Shown: positions 46,201 to 53,899 of the stretch, one piece after another
Position numbering within the stretch: the first letter of the stretch is position 1
Layout of the letters: each line of letters begins with the position of its first letter
Assembly: GCA_017475265.1 (NCBI GenBank)
Contig: JAFVFY010000001.1
Coordinates: 1 to 64,000 of the forward strand
DNA length: 64,000 bases
Direction: 5' to 3'
Source of the DNA: Prevotella sp.
Lineage (GTDB): Bacteria; Bacteroidota; Bacteroidia; Bacteroidales; Bacteroidaceae
Program-made: the position numbers and the translations under genes
The notes under the pieces: model-generated
Database searches by the model: none
Told to the model about the DNA's origin: nothing
What the model saw: only the letters and a program-made list of their open reading frames with translations

Positions 46201-47592
46201 GCCGACGCGCTGATGCATGACAGCCTTGAGATTATGGGCAGGGGGGAAGTCCTTGCCCTCCTTCGTCCAGCCTTCAGGGACGGGATATTCGGGGAATAGT
46301 TCGGTGGGGGAAGACCAGGTGTAGCCGTCAGTCGATATCTGGAACATGGTCTTGCCGGGAGCTTCATGTTCATGACGTGGGTCGGTGAGATAGTGCAGCC
46401 AGAAACGGCCCTGCCAGTAGGCAAGCATGGGCTGGTGGTTATAGGTCCAGTAGTTGGCAACGCCTCCGAGCGTTGCATCCTCGGAGCTGGCACGCTGGGA
46501 AGCGTGCCCTACTACGGTGCCGCCGCGCATGGTCTGGATGGTATGCACACCGACCACAGGCTTCAAACCTCCATCGTGACGCTCGGAGCGGGCAATGGTC
46601 TTGCCGCTGTAGTGAACGACATCGCGGTTATATTTGATAAGACCCCCCACTAGTTCTTCAGGAGCCATGAATACCGTACCGTGCTTATGACCCACGGGAA
46701 AGGATACGGCCCCAGTCTGGTCCTGGAAGGTTTTGAAATCCTTGGTGCGATGGGCACCATAGATTTTATGCTGATAGGAATCGTAATAGATATACCACCA
46801 CTCCCCTACCCTAGCCGTCGATGGACCCTCAGTGAAGTTCTCCGTAAACGGTTCGGAGGCTTCGCTCCACGGACCGTAGGGCGACGAGGCGAAAGCCACC
46901 TTGATGTTGCGCATAGGGCGGGTGTTATCCTTAAGCACCATGACGTAATAGGCCACGCTTCCCAGCGTGGCAACTTTGGTATCGACACGCTGGGAAGCGT
47001 GCCCTACTACTTTCACCAGGGTGGCGTCGATGACCGAGAATCCTGGATTATAGAAGAGCTGCGCCTTCGAGAACTTCTGGAAGTCCTTCGTCGTCATGTA
47101 ATAGAGGCGGTGATTGTTCTTATGGTCTTCCTGTCCGTCGGGAAAACGACCAGGGATGCAGGAGGCCCAAATGATGAGGAACTGCCGCTTCACATCGTCG
47201 TAGAACAGTTCCGGCGCCCAAGTGTTCACCGTCGTGGTGTCCATACCCGTAGGTATAAACCGCTGTTTACTCCAATGAATGAGATCTTTCGATGACGAGT
47301 AGCCGACCCCCCGGTCGCCCCTCCACGATGAAGTCCACACAAGATGGAACGTGCCGTCGGGGCCGCGCACAATGGACGGGTCGCGCATCACCTTCTGCTG
47401 CCCCACTTCCGGACGGAGGAAAACGCCCGTGATGCTGTCCCACCGAAGCCCGTCATGGCTGTAGATGAACCGCAGTCCCTCAGTAGCCGGCTCGTGGAAG
47501 GACGTGGAGACATAAATGTCTTTCGCCTCCATGGAAAGGCAGCTCCACGCAAGCAGCAGGAGCAGGAGGCAGCATTTCAGGTAGTAGTTCAT
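43210..47592 (-). CDS. Three-module GH43-like / sialidase-like / six-hairpin glycosidase
   Basis: 1460 residues, signal peptide. Module 1 (about 25-470) is GH43-like: DPSIVRGPDGTFHLVWTSSW, NTWAPELFYDD, DPRHEHEAPG. Module 2 (about 560-760) resembles a sialidase-type propeller (SLSTDGGNTWRL, ATVYNPSEYRWPLAISLS) and is followed by a beta-sandwich. Module 3 (about 960-1400) is an (alpha/alpha)6 MGH1/GH63-like barrel (YYRWWTLRKHIKRTPVGYGMTEFLV, LPSGLYWQGDVQDGM, ECEWDGAIWPFATSQ-like). The layout suggests an arabinosidase or multi-linkage pectin enzyme; a GH142-type assignment is a guess. Two REP-like elements are translated, replacing loops in module 1; C-rich palindromes at 44733 and 45481 and a repeat-coded C-terminus add to it. 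Confidence 0.78.
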   Translation of the reverse strand: MNYYLKCCLLLLLLAWSCLSMEAKDIYVSTSFHEPATEGLRFIYSHDGLRWDSITGVFLRPEVGQQKVMRDPSIVRGPDGTFHLVWTSSWRGDRGVGYSSSKDLIHWSKQRFIPTGMDTTTVNTWAPELFYDDVKRQFLIIWASCIPGRFPDGQEDHKNNHRLYYMTTKDFQKFSKAQLFYNPGFSVIDATLVKVVGHASQRVDTKVATLGSVAYYVMVLKDNTRPMRNIKVAFASSPYGPWSEASEPFTENFTEGPSTARVGEWWYIYYDSYQHKIYGAHRTKDFKTFQDQTGAVSFPVGHKHGTVFMAPEELVGGLIKYNRDVVHYSGKTIARSERHDGGLKPVVGVHTIQTMRGGTVVGHASQRASSEDATLGGVANYWTYNHQPMLAYWQGRFWLHYLTDPRHEHEAPGKTMFQISTDGYTWSSPTELFPEYPVPEGWTKEGKDFPPAHNLKAVMHQRVGWYVSSRDSGILLATGNYGICLTMKDDPNDGNGIGRVVRRVFEDGTLGPIYFIYYNHGFSEKNTIYPYYKKSKDKALVKAVEQMLADPMQRMQWVEEADRNDPLIPLDKPYKAFCGYTLSDGRKVALWKHAVTSLSTDGGNTWRLTNVDGKLGCDRAPGFVNSNAKIWGQRLSDGTYATVYNPSEYRWPLAISLSADGLDYTTLSLINGEVTPLRHGGQYKSYGPQYVRGIEAPSGAEGGAPFWVTYSNNKEDIWVSLIPVPVRLDATTHASGSFTQYAKLADMTDWNIYSPLLAPVALDGQWLTLSDSDPYDYAKVERIIPNTKELQVEFDLRFDQADHGELDIEFVDDVGTVCSRIVADSTGAIRVKGGARYGTLLKKYEPGVTYHITAKLSCELHRAVYIVTVPGGSDAGKCTRQFDTPVESISRLVFRTGPLFKEPNTDTPADQLFDQPLADTIGRLARFSLANVCSQDGDKGNYAPLLGRGGGGEVLISHYVSRFNSMEDENIVTTIPNSQAAEWMRENIPLFDCPDEQMREMYYYRWWTLRKHIKRTPVGYGMTEFLVDRSYADKYNLIACAIGHHIMESRWLRDTTYLHQILRTWYFGNDGQPMTKMNKFSSWNPYAVQELFKVEGDTAFLLSLKPRLEEEYERWERTNRLPSGLYWQGDVQDGMEESISGGRKKQYARPTINSYMYGNAEALAFINTLTGETDKARLYEQKADTLRNLIETKLWNKKHQFYETLRGDTLAQVREAIGFIPWYFNLPANDSLLYMVSYRQDIIHDEAWLQIKDEQGFSAPYGLTTAERRHPEFRSHGVGKCEWDGAIWPFATSQTLTALANYMNNYPYPIIRDSVFFRQMQLYTESQHHRGRPYIGEYLDEKTGAWLMGDRERSRYYNHSTYNDLIITGICGLRPQIDGSIVINPLMPKDTWPYFCLDGISYRGHIITIIWDEDGQHYHQGVGLTLMVDGRPVANRKGLGVITLTRDNVITKSRDSVITY
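46450..46515. repeat. REP/BIME-like paired palindrome, copy B
   Basis: Starts GTAGTTGG, arm GCAACGCCTCCGAGCGTTGC, then a 14 nt linker, arm GCACGCTGGGAAGCGTGC and end CCTACTAC. Translated in frame at about residues 360-380 of the large enzyme. Confidence 0.85.
46945..47010. repeat. REP/BIME-like paired palindrome, copy C
   Basis: Starts GTAATAGG, arm CCACGCTTCCCAGCGTGG, a linker, arm CACGCTGGGAAGCGTG and end CCCTACTAC. Translated at about residues 195-214 within a GH43-like loop (VVGHASQR...TLGSVAYY). Confidence 0.85.
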
Positions 47593-47620
47593 CGTTCAGT
47601 TTTAGGTTGGTATCCGATTT

Positions 47621-49129
47621 CTATTTGTCTGTAACCTCGGTGATTGCCTCGCCCGAACAAGCATTGGGCTGCTGAATGTGAAGCATCTGGCAGACAGTTG
47701 GGGCGATGTCATTGATATGCACCTCACGGCTAGTAGCGCCATGACTGACCTTCCAGCCGAAGAACAGCAGAGGTATGTGCGCGTCATAGGGGTTCCACTC
47801 GCCGTGGGTGGTATGCGTCGGTACCGTCTTTTCCCACCAGCTGTAGTGTTCTGGTTCGGGAATAAAGACGATGTCGCCAGAGCGACGCGGATGATAACCC
47901 ATCAGGACGCGGTCGAGGAGCAGCTGGGGTATTGCTGTCGTGCGGGCAGACTCATAGTCCACCGCCGTGACAATGCCGTCGTAGGCACGCAGATAATTTA
48001 CTATGACATCCTTAACTTGCTGAAGGTTAAGACCCTGCTCGCCGACACTCTTATGGTCGATAAATACCCGGTAGTCCATAATGTCCATGAGGACAGGCTT
48101 CGTGCTGCCCAGTTTTTCCTTGACACATTCCTCGATGGACTTCTTGAGATTTTCAATATAAAGCGGTCCACCGGGCAGCCTATGCTCGTTCATGAATTTC
48201 CAATTGTGAGCTGCTCCGTGGTCGGCAGAAAGGAAAAGCAGATAGTTTCCCTGTCCCACCTGCTGGTCAAGCGCCGTGAGCAGCCGTGCGAGGTCTTTAT
48301 CCAGTTCCAGGTAGGCAGCATCGGTATGCTCGCCACGTGTGCCCCATTCATGACCGATGACATCAGTCTCAGAGTAGCTTACACAGAGCATGTCCGTGGC
48401 CTCGCCGCGTCCAAGGTTCTCACCCTGCAGGGCGGCAATAGCCATGTCGGTGGTCAACGTACCGCAGAGGGGAGTGTAACCAATGCGCTCACCAGCTTTC
48501 TGCGCCTCCTTGTTCTTCGCGATGGCAGCGTTCACCTCCTTGGCATAAGCAGGCAACTCCTGCATGTAATAGGTACTGCTGACGAAGCAGAGGTTCTTCG
48601 TGTCGAGCCAATAGGCCGCGTTGGCACTATGTCCGGCAGGCAGGATGGCAGCACGGTCCTTATAGCTCACACCTACAACCTTAGAACGGAAGTCGGTGTG
48701 CAGCCTCAGCTGGTCGCCAATGGTGGTGGAAAGCATGTTGTGGGGCGAGTGCATGCCGCGCTTACTCTGTGAGCCTACGGTCTGTACAGTACTATCGGCA
48801 GTACAATAGACCTTTTGTCCGTCGATGGTAAAACTGTTGCCACAGATGCCATGGAAGGCTGGCGTGGTGCCAGTATAGATTGACGTGTGGCCGATGGCCG
48901 TAATCGTGGGGACATAGTTGATGAGGCAATTGTTACATGAATAGCCCTGGTCTATGAGACGACGGAAGCCACCATCGGTGAACTGCTCATAGTAGCGCGA
49001 AAGGTAGTCCCAGCGCATTTGGTCAACGACGACGCCCACGACAAGACGTGGACGCTCACCAAACTGTGGCTGTGCCTGCAAACAGAGCGACAGGGTTAGG
49101 AGACAGAGGATTGTAAAATACTTTTTCAT
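47621..49129 (-). CDS. PafA-like alkaline phosphatase / phosphodiesterase
   Basis: 502 residues, signal peptide MKKYFTILCLLTLSLCLQAQ. Alkaline phosphatase superfamily: first metal Asp in VVVDQMRWDYL, nucleophile Thr in NYVPTITAIGHTSIYTG, GHEWGTRGEHTDAA, LFLSADHGAAHNW and THGEWNPYDAHIPLLFFG supply metal ligands. Relatives such as PafA are broad periplasmic phosphomonoesterases. It heads the minus-strand CAZyme run and may free phosphate from substrates. Starts at 49141 (MSNK) or 49129; the latter gives the standard signal. Confidence 0.88.
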   Translation of the reverse strand: MKKYFTILCLLTLSLCLQAQPQFGERPRLVVGVVVDQMRWDYLSRYYEQFTDGGFRRLIDQGYSCNNCLINYVPTITAIGHTSIYTGTTPAFHGICGNSFTIDGQKVYCTADSTVQTVGSQSKRGMHSPHNMLSTTIGDQLRLHTDFRSKVVGVSYKDRAAILPAGHSANAAYWLDTKNLCFVSSTYYMQELPAYAKEVNAAIAKNKEAQKAGERIGYTPLCGTLTTDMAIAALQGENLGRGEATDMLCVSYSETDVIGHEWGTRGEHTDAAYLELDKDLARLLTALDQQVGQGNYLLFLSADHGAAHNWKFMNEHRLPGGPLYIENLKKSIEECVKEKLGSTKPVLMDIMDYRVFIDHKSVGEQGLNLQQVKDVIVNYLRAYDGIVTAVDYESARTTAIPQLLLDRVLMGYHPRRSGDIVFIPEPEHYSWWEKTVPTHTTHGEWNPYDAHIPLLFFGWKVSHGATSREVHINDIAPTVCQMLHIQQPNACSGEAITEVTDK

Positions 49130-49160
49130 TTTATTTGACATAAACCATATTATTCGACTG

Positions 49161-49168
49161 CAAAAGTA
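49161..49168 (-). promoter_or_regulatory. -7 box TACTTTTG for pafA-like gene
   Basis: Minus-strand TACTTTTG fits TAnnTTTG, 20-32 bp before the two possible start codons. It would drive the six-gene CAZyme run. Confidence 0.55.
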
Positions 49169-49264
49169 CACAATTATCTTTAATCTCTACTCTTAATTTC
49201 CCATAATTTCTTTCAAAATAAGAAAAAAGGGGGCGATTACAAAGGCTATGTGTTGAAAAATGCG

Positions 49265-49272
49265 TAATTTTG
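49265..49272 (+). promoter_or_regulatory. -7 box TAATTTTG for DUF4199 gene
   Basis: TAATTTTG lies 35 bp before the TTG start at 49307, with AATTCGT words in the leader between. Confidence 0.55.
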
Positions 49273-49306
49273 CACCAAATTCGTAATTCATAATTCGTAA
49301 AAACCT

Positions 49307-49876
49307 TTGACCGCACCAGAATATATTCAGCTTAAAGCCTTCGCCCGCATCGACGGCGTATGGCTGTCTTTGTTGTGGATGGCTGCCTTTGGCCTCTACA
49401 TTGTGGGCCTTCGCTCGCCGGGCTATGGCTTGGCGGCAATGATTCTTGCCGTCATCACTCCGTTCTTCGTTGGTAGCCGCCTTCGTCATTTTCGCGATGA
49501 GGGGCTGGCGGGCACCATCTCGTTCCTGCGTGGGTGGGCCTACACGGTCTATGTGTTCTTCTACGGCGGGTTGCTCTTCGCCCTGGCACAGTGGGCCTAT
49601 CTCACCTATTTAGACCAAGGCTACATGATGAGCACCATCACCGAAACCCTCTCAGTTCCAGAAACAGCCGAGGCCCTGCGGCAAATGGGCATGACGGAGA
49701 CCCTTGATGAGAGCCTTGCCATGCTGGGACAGATGCGCCCCATAGACCTCTCGCTCAATATGCTTACCACTAACATCATGCTTGGCATGTTGTTGGGACT
49801 GCCCATAGCGGCGATGATTCGTAAGTCCCCTAAGTTAGGGGGAGGAGGGTCTGAACGGACTTCAGCAAACGAATAG
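49307..49876 (+). CDS. DUF4199 membrane protein
   Basis: 189 residues with a TTG start (reads MTAPEYIQLKAFARIDGVWL). Four hydrophobic segments: about 15-35, 40-60, 80-100 and 155-175, as in DUF4199 inner-membrane proteins that precede GT2 genes in Bacteroidetes. Function unknown. The end (RKSPKLGGGGSERTSANE) is encoded by the palindrome CCCCTAAGTTAGGGG, whose inverse lies just before the next gene. Confidence 0.82.
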   Translation: MTAPEYIQLKAFARIDGVWLSLLWMAAFGLYIVGLRSPGYGLAAMILAVITPFFVGSRLRHFRDEGLAGTISFLRGWAYTVYVFFYGGLLFALAQWAYLTYLDQGYMMSTITETLSVPETAEALRQMGMTETLDESLAMLGQMRPIDLSLNMLTTNIMLGMLLGLPIAAMIRKSPKLGGGGSERTSANE

Positions 49877-49947
49877 TATTTTTAATCAATAACGTGGGGA
49901 AAGAACTTGCAAATCGTTCAGCCCCCCACCCCCTAACTTAGGGGTCA
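49826..49947. repeat. Inverted pair of CCCCTAAGTTAGGGG palindromes
   Basis: CCCCTAAGTTAGGGG at about 49828 and CCCCTAACTTAGGGG at about 49931 lie at the end of the DUF4199 gene and before the GT2 gene, about 100 bp apart. Confidence 0.75.
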
Positions 49948-49954
49948 TGACAAA

Positions 49955-50893
49955 ATGGACATATCAGTAGTCATACCATTATTTAATGAAGAGGAGTCCA
50001 TCGCCGAGCTGTTCGACTGGATAGAACGGGTAATGGACGAGCACCAATTCACCTACGAGGTTATCTTCATCAGCGACGGCTCGACTGACCGTTCTTGGGA
50101 CATCATCGAGGAGCTACACCAGCGGTCAAGTCACGTAAAGGGCATCAAGTTCCGCCGTAACTACGGCAAGAGCCCAGCCCTTTATTGCGGTTTCAAGGAG
50201 GCGCAGGGCGACGTGGTCATCACCATGGATGCCGACCTTCAGGACTCGCCCGACGAGATTCCCGACCTTTACCGTATGATTAAGGAGGAAAAGTACGACC
50301 TCGTCTCTGGTTACAAGCAGAAACGTTACGACCCGCTGTCGAAGACCCTACCCACAAAGCTCTTCAACGCCACGGCACGCAAGGTGAGCGGCATACAAAA
50401 CCTTCACGACTTCAACTGCGGACTGAAGGCCTATCGTCGCGATGTGGTGAAGAACATCGAGGTCTATGGCGAGATGCACCGTTATATCCCCTACCTGGCC
50501 AAACAGGCGGGCTTCGCCAAGATTGGCGAGAAGGTGGTGCAGCACCAGGCTCGCAAATATGGCGAGTCGAAGTTCATGGGCTGGAACCGCTTCGTCAACG
50601 GCTACCTCGACCTGCTCACGCTGTGGTTCCTCTCGACGTTTGGTAAAAAGCCCATGCACGTGTTCGGTTTCCTCGGCTCGCTCATGTTCTTCATAGGCTT
50701 CGTGGCCACGCTCATCCTGGCCATCGGTAAGATACTGGGCTTGCTCTGGATTACGGACTCGCCTTATTTCTACCTAGCTTTGACCACTATGATTATCGGC
50801 ACACAGTTCTTCCTTACGGGATTCCTGGGCGACCTCATCAGCCGCTCGTCACCAAACCGCAACGACTACCAAATAGAGGAAGTGATAGCATGA
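49955..50893 (+). CDS. GT2 family glycosyltransferase (dolichyl-phosphate mannosyltransferase/GtrB-like)
   Basis: 312 residues. Catalytic GT-A domain: VVIPLFNEEESIAELF, FISDGSTDRSWDI, DxD-like TMDADLQDSPDEIP, followed by two C-terminal transmembrane helices (about 230-255, 270-295). It probably transfers a sugar from a nucleotide sugar to a polyprenyl phosphate at the inner membrane. Paired with the DUF4199 gene and overlapping the DUF6452 gene by 4 bp (ATGA), a common Bacteroidetes neighbourhood. Confidence 0.92.
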   Translation: MDISVVIPLFNEEESIAELFDWIERVMDEHQFTYEVIFISDGSTDRSWDIIEELHQRSSHVKGIKFRRNYGKSPALYCGFKEAQGDVVITMDADLQDSPDEIPDLYRMIKEEKYDLVSGYKQKRYDPLSKTLPTKLFNATARKVSGIQNLHDFNCGLKAYRRDVVKNIEVYGEMHRYIPYLAKQAGFAKIGEKVVQHQARKYGESKFMGWNRFVNGYLDLLTLWFLSTFGKKPMHVFGFLGSLMFFIGFVATLILAIGKILGLLWITDSPYFYLALTTMIIGTQFFLTGFLGDLISRSSPNRNDYQIEEVIA

Positions 50894-51396
50894 GAATTAT
50901 ACTATTGTTAGGCATATTATTTCTGGTTGCCTGTTCGAGCATCGATTGTCCGGTGAAGAACACGGTGGCGGTCTATTATGACGTGAAGCAATACGACGAG
51001 GAAGGCGAGCTAGTGACCGACACGCTGAAGGATACGCTGTGGGTGTGGTCCCGGCGCGTCGACGGCCAGGACACGCTGCTGAACCGCCTGGTTGGCAATA
51101 CCCGCTTCTCGCTGCCCATCAGCTACCAGCAGCCTGAGGACACGTTAATATTTGCCATCAGGGACACATCGCTTGTGTTTACCCTCGACACGGTGTGGCT
51201 GAGGAAGGACGACATACCCCACTTCGAGTCGGTGGACTGCGCCGCACATTTCTTCCACGAGCTGACGGGCGTGCGCTGCACCCACAACGGCATCGACTCA
51301 CTGGTGCTTCACACCACCTCCGTGACTTACGACGACGGGGTGACTAACTTACGGATATTCTTCAAGGACCGTCAGCAGGTGACACCTTATTACTAA
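50890..51396 (+). CDS. DUF6452-type lipoprotein
   Basis: 168 residues, lipobox LVAC after MRIILLLGILF. Mature part begins SSIDCPVKNTVAVYYDVKQYD and contains beta-strand repeats (WVWSRRVDGQDTLLNRL, DDGVTNLRIFFKD) typical of DUF6452. Function unknown. Starts 4 bp inside the GT2 gene (ATGA overlap). Confidence 0.8.
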   Translation: MRIILLLGILFLVACSSIDCPVKNTVAVYYDVKQYDEEGELVTDTLKDTLWVWSRRVDGQDTLLNRLVGNTRFSLPISYQQPEDTLIFAIRDTSLVFTLDTVWLRKDDIPHFESVDCAAHFFHELTGVRCTHNGIDSLVLHTTSVTYDDGVTNLRIFFKDRQQVTPYY

Positions 51397-51409
51397 ACCA
51401 ACGACACCC

Positions 51410-52084
51410 ATGAGGATACTGAAGAATAGAATCGCCCTTTGGCTGCTCGTCCTCCTGCTACCAGCACTGCCATCCAAGGCCCAAAACCCTCTGGACCAGG
51501 AACGTGACACGCTGCCCTTCTTCCGTGGCTTCGCCGTGTCAGGAGAGATTATTGGTGCCATGCAGATGATACTTGGCGACTATGGCCAGTATGAAGCTGC
51601 CTTGCGACTGAACCTCCGCAACCGCTACTTCCCTATCTTCGAGGTAGGCTACGGTAAGGCCAGCCATGAGGATGACGTCGTGACGGGCATCTCCTACCAT
51701 ACGAAAGCACCCTATTTCCGCGTGGGCTGCGACTTCAACGTGGCGAAGAACAAACGCTCGTCCAACCGAGTGTATGCCGGACTACGCTATGCCTATACAA
51801 ACTATAAGGTGGACATCTCCTGCCAGACTTTCCCAGACCCTACATGGAAGTGGCCCACTTCTTTCGATGTCAAGGACATTCCTTGCTGGCAGCACTGGGC
51901 AGAGGTGGTCTTCGGTGTCGATGCCCAGGTGTTCGGCCCACTGCATCTGGGGTGGAGCGTGCGCTACCGCCGCCGGCTATTCCACGAGGACGGCATAACA
52001 GGGAAGACATGGTACGTGCCGGGCTACGGGACACAGGATAGCTCCAACTTGGCCGCAACGTTTAATGTCATTGTGGACATCTAA
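51410..52084 (+). CDS. DUF6048 outer-membrane-like protein
   Basis: 224 residues. Signal peptide (MRILKNRIALWLLVLLLPALPSKA). The body is beta-rich with alternating aromatic strands (YFPIFEVGYGKASHEDD, AYTNYKVDIS, HLGWSVRYRRRLF), suggesting a small outer-membrane barrel. Matches the DUF6048 family found next to DUF6452 in Bacteroidales. Follows it by 13 bp. Confidence 0.78.
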   Translation: MRILKNRIALWLLVLLLPALPSKAQNPLDQERDTLPFFRGFAVSGEIIGAMQMILGDYGQYEAALRLNLRNRYFPIFEVGYGKASHEDDVVTGISYHTKAPYFRVGCDFNVAKNKRSSNRVYAGLRYAYTNYKVDISCQTFPDPTWKWPTSFDVKDIPCWQHWAEVVFGVDAQVFGPLHLGWSVRYRRRLFHEDGITGKTWYVPGYGTQDSSNLAATFNVIVDI

Positions 52085-52149
52085 AGGATTTACGATTTAC
52101 AGATTTTCGATTTACGAATTTACGAATTACGATTTTTCGATTTACGAAC
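52085..52149. repeat. ATTTACGA words
   Basis: Seven or so degenerate copies of ATTTACGA/ATTTTCGA fill the gap between the DUF6048 gene and apbE. The GLUG gene carries the same word at 3190. Confidence 0.8.
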
Positions 52150-52160
52150 TATAAGGGAAA

Positions 52161-53129
52161 ATGATTCCAAAGAAAATACTGCTCTGGCTGCTGCCACTTA
52201 TGGCCATCGTCGTATTCGTTCTGATTATGTCGAGGGGTCAGGTCGAGGGCAAGACTGGCGCATGGCAGCACGATGAGGGTTTCATCTTCGGCACCATCTA
52301 TAACATCACCTACCAGTATGGCGTAGACTTGCAGGCTGAGATAGAGTCAGAGCTGAAAAAGGTAGACCAGGAGTTCTCCATGTTCAACGAAGAGTCTACC
52401 GTGGCCCGTATCAACCGTGGCGATAGCCTTGTGGAGCGTAGCGATATGTTCAACGAGGTCTACACCCTGGCCATGCAGGTAAACGCCGACACCCACGGTG
52501 CCTTCGACATCACCGTCGCCCCGCTGGTTAACGCCTGGGGCTTCGGTTTCAAGCACGAACAGATGCCCACGCCAGAACAGGTGGACAGCCTGCTACAGAT
52601 ACGTTCGCAAATGGACTTCGCTGCTATTGCCAAAGGCTATGGCTGCGACGTGGTGGCCCGGCTACTGGAGAGCCATGACATTGTCAACTACATGGTGGAG
52701 ATAGGCGGTGAGGTGGCCATGCGCGGCATGAACCAACGGGAAGAGCCTTGGCGCATAGGCGTGAACAAGCCCGTGGACGATTCGCTGTCCGTAAACGGTG
52801 AACTACAGGCCGTGCTCAAGGCTACCGATATATGTCTAGCTACGAGCGGTAACTACCGTAACTTCTATTACAAAGGCGGGCGCAAATATGCCCACACCAT
52901 CGACCCGCGTACCGGCTACCCCGTACAGCACGAGCTGCTCTCGGCAACGGTGCTGGCCAAGGATTGTGCCACTGCCGATGCCTACGCCACATCCTTCATG
53001 GTGTTGGGCCTCGACAGCGCACGCCTGCTCCTAGACCGTCATCCAGAAATGAAGGCCTATCTCATCTACTCCGACGAGAAAGACGAATATAGCGTGTGGC
53101 ACTCGCCGGGAATGGACATTGAGCCGTGA
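52161..53129 (+). CDS. apbE: FAD:protein FMN transferase
   Basis: 322 residues with an N-terminal transmembrane or signal anchor (KILLWLLPLMAIVVFVLIM). It attaches FMN to threonines of Na+-NQR/RNF-type subunits in the periplasm. Motifs: GTIYNITYQYG, EFSMFNEESTVARIN, DITVAPLVNAWGFG, DFAAIAKGYGCD, EIGGEVAMRG, THTIDPRTGYPV-like (AHTIDPRTGYPV) and AYATSFMVLG. The stop overlaps the next start (GTGA). Confidence 0.92.
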   Translation: MIPKKILLWLLPLMAIVVFVLIMSRGQVEGKTGAWQHDEGFIFGTIYNITYQYGVDLQAEIESELKKVDQEFSMFNEESTVARINRGDSLVERSDMFNEVYTLAMQVNADTHGAFDITVAPLVNAWGFGFKHEQMPTPEQVDSLLQIRSQMDFAAIAKGYGCDVVARLLESHDIVNYMVEIGGEVAMRGMNQREEPWRIGVNKPVDDSLSVNGELQAVLKATDICLATSGNYRNFYYKGGRKYAHTIDPRTGYPVQHELLSATVLAKDCATADAYATSFMVLGLDSARLLLDRHPEMKAYLIYSDEKDEYSVWHSPGMDIEP

Positions 53130-53809
53130 GGATTTACGACCATCTGCTTCAGTTTTCCCTGTTCCAGGGTCTCAGCCGTTCGGAGTTGCTCCAGATGGCT
53201 GGCAACACAAAGTTTGGTTTCCTGAAGTTGCCCGCAGGCAAGACAATCGTCAGCGACGGTGACCTGTGTACCCAGCTTTTTTTCCTCATCAGTGGTAGCC
53301 TGAAGCTCTCCACCAGCAGTGATGACCATGGTTACTCTGTCACCGAACAGCTGTCGGCACCGTGGCTGCTCCAGCCAGAGTCACTCTTTGGCCTTTCGCC
53401 ACGTTACAGCTGTACGGCCATCGTTGTTAGTGGGGATTCGCAATCCCCGGCCGAGGCACATTTCATCACACTTTCGAAAGACGAGGTGCTACGCCTCACC
53501 GACGATTTCCTCATTATCCGTCTGAACTACCTGAACCTCATGGCCACGCTCACGCAGCGTCGTACACGTCAGGCCTGGCACCGCAGCCCTACAGACCTGC
53601 GCCAGCGCATAGCACGCTTTCTCACCGACCACTGCACCTATCCCGCTGGCCGCAAGACGATACACATTCTCATGGAGCGCCTCGCACAGGAGGTGAACGA
53701 CAACCGCCTTCACGTGTCGCAAGCCTTGAAAGCCATGCAGGCTGACGGACTGCTAACACTCCACCGGGGACGCATAGAGGTACCATCGCTGGAGCGACTA
53801 TTTATGTAA
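53126..53809 (+). CDS. Crp/Fnr-family transcriptional regulator
   Basis: 227 residues, GTG start overlapping the apbE stop. N-terminal cyclic-nucleotide-binding-like barrel (LFQGLSRSELLQMAGNTKF, LFFLISGSLKLS), C-terminal Crp winged helix (LRQRIARFLTDH, LMERLAQEVNDNRLHVSQALKAMQADGLL). No Cys cluster typical of Fnr. Effector and targets are unknown. A 17 bp palindrome GGGGATTCGCAATCCCC at 53432-53448 is translated in the barrel (GDSQSP), nearly the same as in asparaginase. Confidence 0.85.
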   Translation: MRIYDHLLQFSLFQGLSRSELLQMAGNTKFGFLKLPAGKTIVSDGDLCTQLFFLISGSLKLSTSSDDHGYSVTEQLSAPWLLQPESLFGLSPRYSCTAIVVSGDSQSPAEAHFITLSKDEVLRLTDDFLIIRLNYLNLMATLTQRRTRQAWHRSPTDLRQRIARFLTDHCTYPAGRKTIHILMERLAQEVNDNRLHVSQALKAMQADGLLTLHRGRIEVPSLERLFM

Positions 53810-53814
53810 AGCAT

Positions 53815-53894
53815 CTTCAATCTTCAATCCTCAAATCTCACATCTCAAATCTCAATCCTCAAATCTCAATCCTCAAATCTCAATCCTCAATACC
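53815..53894. repeat. AATCTCA/AATCCTC words
   Basis: Eight to nine degenerate copies of TCAATCCTCAAATC/AAATCTCA fill the gap between the Crp gene and dgt. Confidence 0.85.
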
Positions 53895-53899
53895 CCACA

